DNA of 64,000 nucleotides from an uncultured Clostridia bacterium (GTDB lineage Bacteria; Bacillota; Clostridia; Christensenellales; UBA1242): positions 62,001 through 126,000 of the forward strand of contig CAKVFI010000002.1 in NCBI GenBank assembly GCA_934746715.1, in the 5' to 3' direction. The position numbers and the translations under genes were made by a program. Positions 34,343 through 43,846 of this stretch are shown piece after piece (position 1 is the first letter of the stretch; every line of letters starts with the position of its first letter). The notes under the pieces were generated by a model, which was not told where the DNA came from, did not search any database, and saw nothing but the letters and a program-made list of their open reading frames with translations.

Positions 34343-35074
34343 TTATTTACAATACAACATTAGTTCACGCAACTTGCCAAATTTGTTGATTTCCTTTAAA
34401 TTTTTTTGCGTTACAACAGTGTGTGCTTTTATCAATAGTTCGTTGTTAAAATTGAAAATATCTTTAACACAAATTTTGCCAATAAGGAAATCGGAATTTT
34501 GCATATTTTTTGCGGTGGATTCAATTTGGATAGGAGCGGTTGGTGATTCAACATCTTGAATTGGCAAAATATTGGCTTGACTAACTTGTTTTGATTTGAA
34601 AATTTTTGGCACTTTGTTTGGCACAAATTTGTTGATGTCAACCTTGCTTAATTTGTCGTAAAATATGATTGTGTTTTTGCCGCAAGAAGCAATCATGTTT
34701 GCGTCTATAACATTCTCGTTTTCAAAAGACAATTTTTCACACAAAAACTTATCGTTTAAAATAACTTCCTTAATTATTCCCAAAAATTCACCTTTGATGT
34801 TAAATGCCTTGGAAGAAATTGGGCAAGCAACAAATCCATCGTTGTCAATTTTCAAACTTACGGCGGTGTTGTTTTTTATTGTTATTGCGTTTTTGCCAAT
34901 ATTGTAAATATTTTTTGTGGAAAGCAAAAAGTGATTGTCATTTTCTCCAACGAGTTCCAAAAACAAAAGGCGTTTTAACTTTTTGTCAAACAACAATTTT
35001 GAAACATTTCCAATCAACTCGCCTTCATAAAGTGAAAGCACGGGGCGAGCAATTAAATCAGTGCAATAATACAT
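34343..35074 (-). CDS. PRC-barrel domain protein
   Basis: A 243-residue protein with two PRC-barrel-like halves: residues 1-75 (TDLIARPVLSLYEGELIGNV ... KRLLFLELVGEND) and about 80-150 (VACPISSKAFNIKGEFLGII ... LNDKFLCEKLSFE). A linker leads to a C-terminal helical region (FNNELLIKAHTVVTQKN). Similar clostridial proteins are linked to sporulation (YlmC/YmxH-like) but the assignment is loose. The ATG is preceded by TAGAGGTAAAT. Monocistronic by position. Confidence 0.7.
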   Translation of the reverse strand: MYYCTDLIARPVLSLYEGELIGNVSKLLFDKKLKRLLFLELVGENDNHFLLSTKNIYNIGKNAITIKNNTAVSLKIDNDGFVACPISSKAFNIKGEFLGIIKEVILNDKFLCEKLSFENENVIDANMIASCGKNTIIFYDKLSKVDINKFVPNKVPKIFKSKQVSQANILPIQDVESPTAPIQIESTAKNMQNSDFLIGKICVKDIFNFNNELLIKAHTVVTQKNLKEINKFGKLRELMLYCK

Positions 35075-35160
35075 ATTTACCTCTAAATTATTTTATTATT
35101 TTTTGCGCCCAGTATGATTTTTTTGAGTTAAATAATATTATTTAATTTTGTCTAATTTAA

Positions 35161-35189
35161 TTGCTTTATGGCGAAAATTTAGATATACT
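35161..35189 (+). promoter_or_regulatory. Promoter of the large lipoprotein gene
   Basis: TTGCTT (35161-35166), 17 bp, TATACT (35184-35189), giving a leader of about 115 nt rich in A/T. Confidence 0.6.
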
Positions 35190-35311
35190 TAAAATAAATA
35201 TAATTATATTTTTTATTTTAAATTGGATTAATTATATTAATGCAAAATGTTAATTTAATAATAAAATTAAAATTGAAAGCAAAACTAATTTAAAAGATTT
35301 TTAGGGGTAAA

Positions 35312-38300
35312 ATGAAAAAACGCTTTTTAGTATTAATTTTGTGCTTGTTTATGCTACTAGGCTTTGTTGGTTGTGGCAATCCAAACAAAGACCTTCTTTC
35401 AACGCCAAAAAATGTTAGCATACAAGCAGATGGTATTGTGAGTTTTGAACGCATAAATAATGATGAATATTATGTTATCAAAATCAATGACCTTGAACAA
35501 AATGTTTTTGTTGGCAACAAAAATCCTTATATGGAACTTTACAACAAAAATGGCGTAAATTATCTGCAATATGACATTTCACGTATGTTGAGCCTTGGCG
35601 AAAGTTACACAATCCAAGTTAAGGCTTGTGCAAACAAAAAAAAGGACAGTGAATTTACCACTCCAATCAGCTATGTGCACCAAGTTCACATTGACACCCC
35701 AAAAACAATCATCACAGGCACTACTTTGAGTTGGGACAGTGTTTACAACGCAAATAGTTATATCGTTAAAGTTGTTACACCAAGCACGGTTGTTGCAGCA
35801 GACGACCCAGAAACGATTGCAAATGCAACAAATGTTTTTACTTCACAATATAGTTTGAACAAATTTGATTTTTCTGCAATGTTAACAGAAGCAGGAGAAT
35901 ACAAATTTTATGTTAGTGCTATCAGCCGTGACAACAATTATTTGCAAAGTGGTTTTAGCACAAAAGTTGTTTACGAAAATTATATTGATTTAACCACACC
36001 AGCAAACCTAACTTTGCACAAAGTTGATGGTGATTGGATTTTGGCATGTGTTATTGACAACAACACAAACAACTTGAAAGTTGAGTTTAATGGAGAAAAT
36101 GAAACAATTGATGTTAATGCAAGTTGCGTTGAAAGAGATAGTGAATGCGAAAATCTTATTTATATCAATTTAAATCAAGCATTAAAAAGCAAAGACATTG
36201 AATTTAACACCAGTTACGCAAAAGCAAGTTGCCAGGCTGTGTTTGAAACAACAAGCAAAAATTATTATATTAGTTCCGCTTGGGGCGAGGCAGCTGAACT
36301 TAAACTTGCAAACAAACTTGCCACACCAACTGTTGCGCTGGACAGCAAAACAAACATTATGTCTTGGAATGTAACTCAAGCGGTTGCTGGGTTTAAAGTG
36401 TTTGTTTGCACAGATAGCGAGGTTCAAACATGTGTGTTGTCATCAAACAATTTTGCAATTGAATTGCCTACGGATTTTGTTTCTGCCGCTGTTCAAGCTT
36501 TGGGCACAGGGGAATATGCAAACAGCCAATTGAGCCAGTTTGTGCACAATTCTATTAACCAAACAGAAAGTTTGGCAATTTCCTTAAACGGCAACAATTT
36601 TGAGTGGAAAGAATTGGAAAACCATTACTACATCGTTGAAATTGATGAAGAAATTTTGTTGCTTAACACAAACAAATTGAATGCTCTTTCAGTTGATTAT
36701 CAAATTAAAGAAATCAAAGTTACAGCAATTGCTGCTGGCAAAAATTCAAACACAGCACAATTAAAACCAAATTATACAGTCAAATTGTCAACCCCAACAA
36801 ATGCGGGATTTGTTAGCAGCAACAAATATTTGTTAACTTTTGACAAGGTTGAAAAAGCAATTGGTTACAAAGTGTTTGTTACAGATTTAAGCGATGAAAA
36901 CAATCAACCAATTAGCATAACAACAATCTTTGCAAACAATGCAATAGATTTGTCTAGTTTTGTTTCTCCAGGCAAAGAGTATCGCATTCAAATCCAAGCC
37001 ATTGCAGATAAATATAGTCATTATTCCAACAGCGATTTAACAAGCAAAGATTTGATTTTAACTTATCAACAAGTTTTGGACACTCCAACATTGGTTAAAG
37101 ATAACCTTGGCAGTCCAATTACCATAAAAAATAATGGTGGGCAAAAATCATATGCAATCAACTTTAATGGTGTAACTGGGGCTGCAAAATATGAAATCAA
37201 AATAGATTTTCAAACAAAAACAGTTTTGGACGACAATCGCACATCAACGTATTCAATTGATATTAGTGAATATTTGACTGAAATCAATGGCGAAACAAAA
37301 GCAGGCGTTCACAACATCGCAGTGCGAGCGCTTCCACAGGAATCGGACAAAATCACCCAAGCCAGCAAGGAAGCAAAATATGAATTGACTTTGCGCAACC
37401 AATTAAAACAAGTTACAAACATTCAAGTGAGCGATCCAAACAAAACTGATGGGCAATTTATCCTTTCATTTGATTTGCAGGACAACGCAAAAAGTTACAG
37501 TGTTGAAATTCAAAAATTGAACGATACAGAATATATAACTCACCTTGCTTCGCTCAATTTAACATTGCCAATAACAGACGTGATTGGGGCAATCAACATC
37601 ACAGATTACTTGCTTCAAGCAGGCGAATATTATATTTATATGACCGCACATCCAGCGGACAAGGATTATTATGAATCATCAGATAGGTCAAGCGAGTTTG
37701 CAGTGGTTAGCAAATTGCAAAGTTTGGCAACCCCTTCAAATTACGCTTACCAAAATCAATCAAACAAAGAGTTTTTTATTTCTTGGGCGGGCGACGAAAA
37801 TGCAGATATTTACACAATCAAAATTTCAACTCCACAAAACAAGGAATTTGTGTTTAAAACCACTCAAACAAGTTACAACATCAGTGATCTGTTAACTGTT
37901 GAAGGCAACTATTCTGTTACAGTTAAGTCAGTTGTTTCATCAGGAAGTGAAAGTTCAAAAACATACATTTCAAGCCCATTTAGTGAAGCATTTAACTTTG
38001 TTTATCGCAAAACGATGTTGCAGGATTTTGAGCGTTATGGCGTTTGCTTGTTTGATGACAAAACCAAATATGATTATGCCGTTAACAATGTAACAAACTT
38101 AACAAATTTGTTGTGGTATCATTTGCTTTATGGTGTGGACAAAAACTACAAATTGCCAATTTACATTCAACCAAACGATGATGAAAACATAAAACAAGCA
38201 ATTGTAAGGTTTGCTCAAGAATCATCTAACTATGTTTTGGCAACTGGCAACACAAGTTTGTATAATTTTGAAACAGACACAAATTGGCAGGCTTTGATTG

Positions 38301-39829
38301 CAAATAAAAATGCCACAAACGCAAATTTGTTTGGATATTTGTGCGCGCGTTTGCTTGAACAATATCCAGAAATGGCAATTGTTGATGCATTTAGTTGTGA
38401 AATGACAAACAACAACATTTTTACATTAAACTACTCAAACTTGCTTGACACAGACAAAATAAAGAACACAACTAATGTTGCTTTGGCTTTGGATTTTGCA
38501 AATGATTACTCATATATTGACAAATCATTAAGACGCAACACAAACAGTGTGTTTGCAATCGACAACCGCAAATCTATGGATATAACCACAACAGAACAAT
38601 TGTTTATGGCTGTTCAATATGGCTTTAAACCTAACTTTGTTGGGGAAAGTGAAATTGCACAAAAAGTTTATGAAAACGCAAAACTTGTTTTAACTGCAAT
38701 TGTTACATCAAATATGACGGAAGTTGAAAAAGCAACAGCAATCTTTGATTGGCTTGAATTTGCTTTTAACATAAACATGAACTCAAAAATCATTACAGAA
38801 AACGGTGTTGTAAAAACTGGCGAACTTAAAGATTGGGGTTTGAGAGAAGAATTTTATCTTGAAGGGTTGCTTTACAATATTGGGCAAAACGCAAATGGAG
38901 ATATAATTGTTTCATCAAAACAGGCAACAAGTGAAGCAATTTCAAAAGCGTTTGTTTTGCTTTGCAACATTGAGGGCATTGAAACAAGAAAAGTTAACGG
39001 AAATTTAACTTACAAATCATCTTCAAATTTAACCACAACAATGGCACATAGTTGGAACAAAATTTTGCTTTCAACCGACGAGCAAGCCGAACAATGGTAC
39101 AATGTTGATTTAACTTACAGCGACTTGCGCTTTGATGCATTGAATCACTCAAATTCTTACAACATGGCAAGCCATTTATTCTTCTTGGTTTCGGATGCTT
39201 ATTTGCAATCAAACTTGAATTTTGGCGACAAAACCAACGCACTTAAAATGACAAGTGTAACAGAAAAGCAAATTGTTACAATGCCAAGTTCAAAAATTAT
39301 TGGCAAGTTGGAAGCAAATTATGATTATTATGCCAACACAATCAAAAATGTTTCGTTTGAAGAATTGCAAACAATTTTCAATCCAAATTTCTTAACTCCA
39401 GATGCAAGCAAAATGAGCGAAGGCCTGACACAAGCCGACGACGCACCTTTGAGTTTGAGTTTAAAATATATGGCAGATTGGAACTACAGGCAATATTTGT
39501 TGAGTGAATATGAAACATCAATTTCTCGCTTGCAATCATTTGCATTAAATGTTCTTGTTTACGGCAAAAGCCTTATGTTTAAAAATCAATCAAAATGTGC
39601 AAGCTTTGAATTGCGCGTTGACGAAAACAATAACCTTGATGTTGGCAGTTTGGTTGTGGAAGAAATTGGCAGCAACAATGCTGGTAGGGCACTTTACAAA
39701 ATGAACAACAATTATATCACAGAACAAGAAAGGTCAAATGGACAATATTTGAATGTAAAAACATTCAGTTGTTACGACAAAGCAACCAACACAACCACAA
39801 TTGTTGTTACAATGCAATATGAACAATAA
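35312..39829 (+). CDS. Large lipoprotein with Fn3-like repeats and transglutaminase-like end
   Basis: A 1505-residue lipoprotein: signal KKRFLVLILCLFMLLGFVGC with lipobox Cys21. Residues ~30-880 hold about eight Fn3-like beta modules with a recurring phrase such as LATPSNYAYQ, ISWAGDENADIYTIKI and YNISDLLTVEGNYSVTVKSV. Residues ~1100-1300 resemble a transglutaminase-like domain: MTEVEKATAIFDWLEF, SEAISKAFVLLCNIEGIETR, AHSWNKILL and WYNVDLTYSD. The catalytic Cys position appears to be Ser1207, with His1246 and Asp1266 kept, so it may be inactive. TTAGGGG precedes the ATG. Role at the cell surface is inferred. Confidence 0.78.
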   Translation: MKKRFLVLILCLFMLLGFVGCGNPNKDLLSTPKNVSIQADGIVSFERINNDEYYVIKINDLEQNVFVGNKNPYMELYNKNGVNYLQYDISRMLSLGESYTIQVKACANKKKDSEFTTPISYVHQVHIDTPKTIITGTTLSWDSVYNANSYIVKVVTPSTVVAADDPETIANATNVFTSQYSLNKFDFSAMLTEAGEYKFYVSAISRDNNYLQSGFSTKVVYENYIDLTTPANLTLHKVDGDWILACVIDNNTNNLKVEFNGENETIDVNASCVERDSECENLIYINLNQALKSKDIEFNTSYAKASCQAVFETTSKNYYISSAWGEAAELKLANKLATPTVALDSKTNIMSWNVTQAVAGFKVFVCTDSEVQTCVLSSNNFAIELPTDFVSAAVQALGTGEYANSQLSQFVHNSINQTESLAISLNGNNFEWKELENHYYIVEIDEEILLLNTNKLNALSVDYQIKEIKVTAIAAGKNSNTAQLKPNYTVKLSTPTNAGFVSSNKYLLTFDKVEKAIGYKVFVTDLSDENNQPISITTIFANNAIDLSSFVSPGKEYRIQIQAIADKYSHYSNSDLTSKDLILTYQQVLDTPTLVKDNLGSPITIKNNGGQKSYAINFNGVTGAAKYEIKIDFQTKTVLDDNRTSTYSIDISEYLTEINGETKAGVHNIAVRALPQESDKITQASKEAKYELTLRNQLKQVTNIQVSDPNKTDGQFILSFDLQDNAKSYSVEIQKLNDTEYITHLASLNLTLPITDVIGAINITDYLLQAGEYYIYMTAHPADKDYYESSDRSSEFAVVSKLQSLATPSNYAYQNQSNKEFFISWAGDENADIYTIKISTPQNKEFVFKTTQTSYNISDLLTVEGNYSVTVKSVVSSGSESSKTYISSPFSEAFNFVYRKTMLQDFERYGVCLFDDKTKYDYAVNNVTNLTNLLWYHLLYGVDKNYKLPIYIQPNDDENIKQAIVRFAQESSNYVLATGNTSLYNFETDTNWQALIANKNATNANLFGYLCARLLEQYPEMAIVDAFSCEMTNNNIFTLNYSNLLDTDKIKNTTNVALALDFANDYSYIDKSLRRNTNSVFAIDNRKSMDITTTEQLFMAVQYGFKPNFVGESEIAQKVYENAKLVLTAIVTSNMTEVEKATAIFDWLEFAFNINMNSKIITENGVVKTGELKDWGLREEFYLEGLLYNIGQNANGDIIVSSKQATSEAISKAFVLLCNIEGIETRKVNGNLTYKSSSNLTTTMAHSWNKILLSTDEQAEQWYNVDLTYSDLRFDALNHSNSYNMASHLFFLVSDAYLQSNLNFGDKTNALKMTSVTEKQIVTMPSSKIIGKLEANYDYYANTIKNVSFEELQTIFNPNFLTPDASKMSEGLTQADDAPLSLSLKYMADWNYRQYLLSEYETSISRLQSFALNVLVYGKSLMFKNQSKCASFELRVDENNNLDVGSLVVEEIGSNNAGRALYKMNNNYITEQERSNGQYLNVKTFSCYDKATNTTTIVVTMQYEQ

Positions 39830-39842
39830 TTGCAAATTTTAA

Positions 39843-39872
39843 AGAATATTTTTGTTTTAACTATTCAAACTA
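39843..39872 (+). promoter_or_regulatory. Candidate sigma-G promoter of the ger operon
   Basis: AGAATA (39843-39848), 17 bp, CAAACTA (39866-39872), close to the forespore consensus TGAATA / CATACTA. The gerA ATG at 39877 lies 4 nt beyond the -10, so the mRNA would begin at or within the start codon. Confidence 0.55.
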
Positions 39873-39876
39873 AAGT

Positions 39877-41331
39877 ATGAAAATCAATGCAGTTAAAACA
39901 TTAAATAAAATAAAAAAAACACTGCACGATAGTGGCGACTTTAAATCTCGCTCCGTGCAGTTTTTTGACACAGAAATTGTTATTTGCTATATTGCGGACT
40001 TGACAGACAACTGTTTGTTAAATCAGTTTTTGATTAATCCAATTTGTGAGTTTGATGGCAAAAAAAGCGATGATTTAATTGAACTTTTGCAAAATCAAGT
40101 TTTGGCAAACAGTGAAATCAGTGAGTGCGCAAGTGTGGAGCAAGCGATTGAAAAAATGCTTTCTGGCAACAGTTTGGTGCTTGTGGACGGAAGCAATAAA
40201 ATATTGGCATGTAATACAGAAAAAATTGTTGTTAGGGCAATTGCAGAACCTCCAACAAGTGTGGTTATCAAAGGGCCTAGGGAAGGGTTTAATGAAAGTT
40301 TGAAATACAACTTAAATTTGGTGCGCAGACGAGTTAAAACTGATGAACTTGTGGTTAAAACTATTGAAATTGGCAAACTGACAAAAACGCAAGTGGCAGT
40401 GGTTTACTTAAATTCGGTTGCCGACAAACAAGTGGTTAAGCATATTTTAAAACGCCTTAACAACATTGAAATTGACGGCGTGGTTGACAGCCATTATTTG
40501 GTGAGTTATTTGCAAAAAAATCCAAAGTCACTTTTTAAACAAGTTGGCGACACTGAAAAGCCAGACATCTTGGTTGGCAAAATGTTGGAAGGCAGAGTTG
40601 GGATTTTGGTGGACGGAAGCCCGATTGCACTAACGTTGCCATTTATTTTGTTGGAAGATTTGCAAAACAGCGATGACTATTACAGCCAACCAATCCGCGT
40701 AGTGTTTGTGCGGGTGTTGCGCTTTGTGGGCGTTATTTTGGCGGTTTTATTGCCGGGAATGTATGTTGCGCTTGAAAAATTTCATTACAAAATTTTGCCA
40801 ATTGAGTTTTTGGTAACAATTATGAACACCACGCAAGGCATACCATTTTCACCTTTTATGGAAGTGATATTTATTGTGTTGTTGTTTGAAATTTTGTATG
40901 AAGCAAATTTGAGAATGCCACAATATTTTGGCATGGCAATGAGCATTGTTGGTGCATTGGTTTTGGGCGATACTGCAGTCAACGCAGGTTTGGTTAGCCC
41001 GCCAGCTGTGATGATTGTTGCACTTTCGGGCATAACATTTTACATTGTGCCAAGCCAGGCGGCACAATTTAGCATTTTGCGTTTGATTGTGCTTGTTGTT
41101 GGGGCAAGTTTGGGGCTTTATGGTGTGATTGCTTGTTGTGTTTTGATTGTAAGTTACTTGTGCAGTTTTGACAGTTACAAGTCTGCTTACCTTGCGCCAA
41201 CAGCACCATTTATTTCTGCCGACCAAAAAGATATGTTTAAGCGCACAACAATAAAGGAAATGATAAAACGTCCAAAATCAATAGCCAACAACAAACACAA
41301 TTTGGACAGGAGGCACGACAATGAAAATTAA
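39877..41331 (+). CDS. gerA: Spore germination receptor subunit A
   Basis: A 484-residue membrane protein of the GerA family, a subunit of the nutrient receptor in the spore inner membrane. The soluble N-terminal part has SVVIKGPREGFNESLKYN, LVRRRVKTDELVVKTIEIGK and LTKTQVAVVYL; then EGRVGILVDGSPIALTLPF, ILLEDLQNSDDYYSQP, and membrane segments from about residue 280 to 430. These match family motifs in order. No Shine-Dalgarno at 39877; see the sigma-G promoter. Overlaps gerB by 11 bp. A SpoVAF identity is less likely because gerB and gerC follow. Confidence 0.92.
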   Translation: MKINAVKTLNKIKKTLHDSGDFKSRSVQFFDTEIVICYIADLTDNCLLNQFLINPICEFDGKKSDDLIELLQNQVLANSEISECASVEQAIEKMLSGNSLVLVDGSNKILACNTEKIVVRAIAEPPTSVVIKGPREGFNESLKYNLNLVRRRVKTDELVVKTIEIGKLTKTQVAVVYLNSVADKQVVKHILKRLNNIEIDGVVDSHYLVSYLQKNPKSLFKQVGDTEKPDILVGKMLEGRVGILVDGSPIALTLPFILLEDLQNSDDYYSQPIRVVFVRVLRFVGVILAVLLPGMYVALEKFHYKILPIEFLVTIMNTTQGIPFSPFMEVIFIVLLFEILYEANLRMPQYFGMAMSIVGALVLGDTAVNAGLVSPPAVMIVALSGITFYIVPSQAAQFSILRLIVLVVGASLGLYGVIACCVLIVSYLCSFDSYKSAYLAPTAPFISADQKDMFKRTTIKEMIKRPKSIANNKHNLDRRHDNEN

Positions 41332-42499
41332 TTATCGCCAAACCAGTTTGCTGATAATGATGAGTTTTTTGGCGGTCAAACTTATGGCTTTGCCAAGCTT
41401 GCTTGCGTTTGATGCGGAAAATATGGGCTGGGTTGTGCCGGCAGTGATGATGTCTGTTGATTTTGTTTACGCTTTGCTGCTTGTTGATTTGATGAAAAAA
41501 AATCAATCAAAAAATTTTTTGGAGTTTGCAAAACAAACTTTGGGCATATTTTTTGCAAAAATTGTGTTGGCAATTTTGGCGTGTCATTACGCAATTGTGC
41601 TGGGCATAATCGGCAAAGGGTTGGAATTGTTTATTATTCAAAACCTTTATGAAGATATGTCTTGGTTTTTGTTTGGCGTACCACTTATGGCTGTGGTTGG
41701 GTTTATTGTTTACAAGGGAGTGCGAAACATTGCCAGATTGAGTGAATGTTTTTGGATACCAATTGTTATTGCTTGTGTTTATATTGCTGTTAAAGCATTT
41801 AAAGGCGTTGAACCAACAAGTTTTTTGCCAATGTTTGAGCATGGCATTCAACCAATTGCTCAAACTGGGTTTAAATATATTGCTTGGTTTGGCTCGTCCA
41901 CTTTTTTGCTTATGTTGTTTGGAGATGTTGAATTTAACAATGCAAAAGCACGCCACTTGATTTTGTTTTTTTTGATTGCCTACTTTGTTGTTCAATTGCT
42001 GAATTTTGTTTTTTATGGCATGTTTAGTGTAACAAGCCCAACTCATCAATTTTGCATTAGTGATGTGGCTCAGTTTAGCGGATATAAATCAAGCATTGGG
42101 GAATTGGGTTGGCTTGTTGTTAGTTTGTGGGTTGTGGCTCAAATGATTCAATTTTCACTTTACGCCTATTGTTTTGTTAAGGCAATTATGTTTTTGTTTT
42201 GCATCAAGTCACCAACCATTGGCATTTTGTTTTTATACGCATATATCATCTTTTGGGGGATTTGGGGCACAAAGACAATGAAACCAGAAGCAATATTTTA
42301 TCACCCAATTGTAAGTTGGCTTACGATTGTTGCGGCTTACATTTTGCCAATTGTTTTGATTGTTGGCAACGCAATAAATGTGCACAAGCATAAATTTAAC
42401 ACAAACAAAAAAAATTACAATAGTTCGCCTGAAGTTGAAACAAAACCAGCAAAAGCAAAACAGCAGCAAGCAAAAGGAGGGCAAAATGAAAAAGTTTAA
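41321..42499 (+). CDS. gerB: Spore germination receptor subunit B
   Basis: A 392-residue polytopic protein of the spore permease (GerB) branch of the APC superfamily, the ligand-sensing subunit. It begins KINYRQTSLLIMMSFLAVKL with about ten hydrophobic segments, then a polar Lys/Gln-rich tail (ETKPAKAKQQQAKGGQ). It overlaps gerA by 11 bp and gerC by 14 bp, with AGGAGG embedded for coupling. The ligand is not predictable. Confidence 0.92.
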   Translation: MKINYRQTSLLIMMSFLAVKLMALPSLLAFDAENMGWVVPAVMMSVDFVYALLLVDLMKKNQSKNFLEFAKQTLGIFFAKIVLAILACHYAIVLGIIGKGLELFIIQNLYEDMSWFLFGVPLMAVVGFIVYKGVRNIARLSECFWIPIVIACVYIAVKAFKGVEPTSFLPMFEHGIQPIAQTGFKYIAWFGSSTFLLMLFGDVEFNNAKARHLILFFLIAYFVVQLLNFVFYGMFSVTSPTHQFCISDVAQFSGYKSSIGELGWLVVSLWVVAQMIQFSLYAYCFVKAIMFLFCIKSPTIGILFLYAYIIFWGIWGTKTMKPEAIFYHPIVSWLTIVAAYILPIVLIVGNAINVHKHKFNTNKKNYNSSPEVETKPAKAKQQQAKGGQNEKV

Positions 42500-43724
42500 A
42501 TCAATTTTTGGCCCAAGGAAATTGCTGATTTGGCTATTTGTGTTGTTGATGATTGTAACCATACCTGAAATTACAAAACCAGCAATGAGCCAAACAGAAG
42601 CGATTGTAACATTGTTGTGCGTGGACAAAACAGACGAAAATTTTGAAGTTGCAGCAAGTGTGCTAACTCCAGCAGATGGCAAAAAACCAAATTACGTATT
42701 TTATTATGCAAACGGGCAAACCTTGGGGGAAGCAATGGACAATGTTTCCTTATCCATTGGCAAGGAAATGGGTTTTTCGCAATGTGAGGTTATGGCATTT
42801 GGCGACAATTTGAGTGAACAAGGTGTGATTAGTGCATTGGATTTTATGGTTAGATTAAAAAAAATCAGCAACAATGCAGTGCTGATTAATTTTGGTGGAA
42901 CAACAAAAGATTTTAGCAAGGCTATTTACAAATTGTTTATTGAAAAACAACTTAAAATAGAACAGATTATCAACTCGGACAAAAAGTATATCCTTTCAAA
43001 CGACACAAGCATAGACAATTTTTATCGTGGTTATTTCAGCCCAATTTCGGTTGCTGTTTTGCCAAAATTGACAGTTAAAACTGAAGAAACTGACAATGCA
43101 ATTCAAGTTGCTTCGTCTGGAGAAAATAGTGAACAAGCAAGTGACACAAAAGGCTCTGAAATGCAACAAAAAGAAGAACTTTATCTGCTAAACGATGGCA
43201 CAATGGGAGTGTTTAAAAAGGGTAAAAAACAATTTGAGTTGGATTTTGCAACAGTGCAAAAAATCAACTTGTTTGTAAACAAAGATTATCAAGGATTGTT
43301 GAACATTTTGGATGTTACAGACAACGTTTATAACCACGCAACAGTTGTGATGAATATAACTAAAACCAGACCCAAAATTAAAGTTGATTTTAAAAATGGC
43401 AAGCCTAGTTACACACTTGATTTAAATTTGGAGATGTATATTGAAGAAATTGTGCAAAAAGAGCAATCTTCAACTTTTATGCGCCGCAATAAAGAGTTTT
43501 ACACTTCCACCTTGCTTGAAAAAATAAAGCAAAAAGTGAATGATCAACTAAACGATGCTGCACAATTTTGCAAAACAAACAATGTGGATTTAATCAACGT
43601 TTATCAAAACTTTAACTGCTTTAAAAACAAACAATTTAAGGAATATTTAAATAAAGTTGGCAAACAAAACTATTTGCAAGATGTTGACTTTAATTTTAAT
43701 GTAACAATAGAAAGCGCGTATTAA
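42486..43724 (+). CDS. gerC: Spore germination receptor subunit C, non-lipoprotein variant
   Basis: A 412-residue GerC-family protein. It shows the domain I signature FSQCEVMAFGDNLSEQGV ... FMVRLKKISNNAVLI and C-terminal VNDQLNDAAQFCKTNNVDLI before a final VDFNFNVTIESAY. Typical GerC has a lipobox Cys followed by W/D-x-x-E; here the start is KLLIWLFVLLMIVTIPEITK with no Cys, so it is probably held by an uncleaved membrane segment. ATG 42486 follows AGGAGGGCAAA. A linker (~210-240) is Ser/Glu-rich. The operon ends at the terminator at 43808. Confidence 0.88.
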   Translation: MKKFKSIFGPRKLLIWLFVLLMIVTIPEITKPAMSQTEAIVTLLCVDKTDENFEVAASVLTPADGKKPNYVFYYANGQTLGEAMDNVSLSIGKEMGFSQCEVMAFGDNLSEQGVISALDFMVRLKKISNNAVLINFGGTTKDFSKAIYKLFIEKQLKIEQIINSDKKYILSNDTSIDNFYRGYFSPISVAVLPKLTVKTEETDNAIQVASSGENSEQASDTKGSEMQQKEELYLLNDGTMGVFKKGKKQFELDFATVQKINLFVNKDYQGLLNILDVTDNVYNHATVVMNITKTRPKIKVDFKNGKPSYTLDLNLEMYIEEIVQKEQSSTFMRRNKEFYTSTLLEKIKQKVNDQLNDAAQFCKTNNVDLINVYQNFNCFKNKQFKEYLNKVGKQNYLQDVDFNFNVTIESAY

Positions 43725-43807
43725 TCTTTTAAAATTCAAATTATGATAGTGCCTTAAAAACCTTAAAACATTATTTTAAACATTTCAATATTGTGTTGTT
43801 TTAAAAT

Positions 43808-43837
43808 AAAAAATACACCATATTTGGTGTATTTTTT
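43808..43837 (+). terminator. Bidirectional terminator between gerC and pheT
   Basis: AAATACACC-atattt-GGTGTATTT with A/T tracts on both sides, serving both convergent operons. Confidence 0.9.
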
Positions 43838-43846
43838 GTGGATAAC

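Noticed and set aside
43835..43846. DnaA-box-like TGTGGATAA
   Set aside because: A single copy inside the gerC/pheT terminator gap; no cluster, so not an origin.
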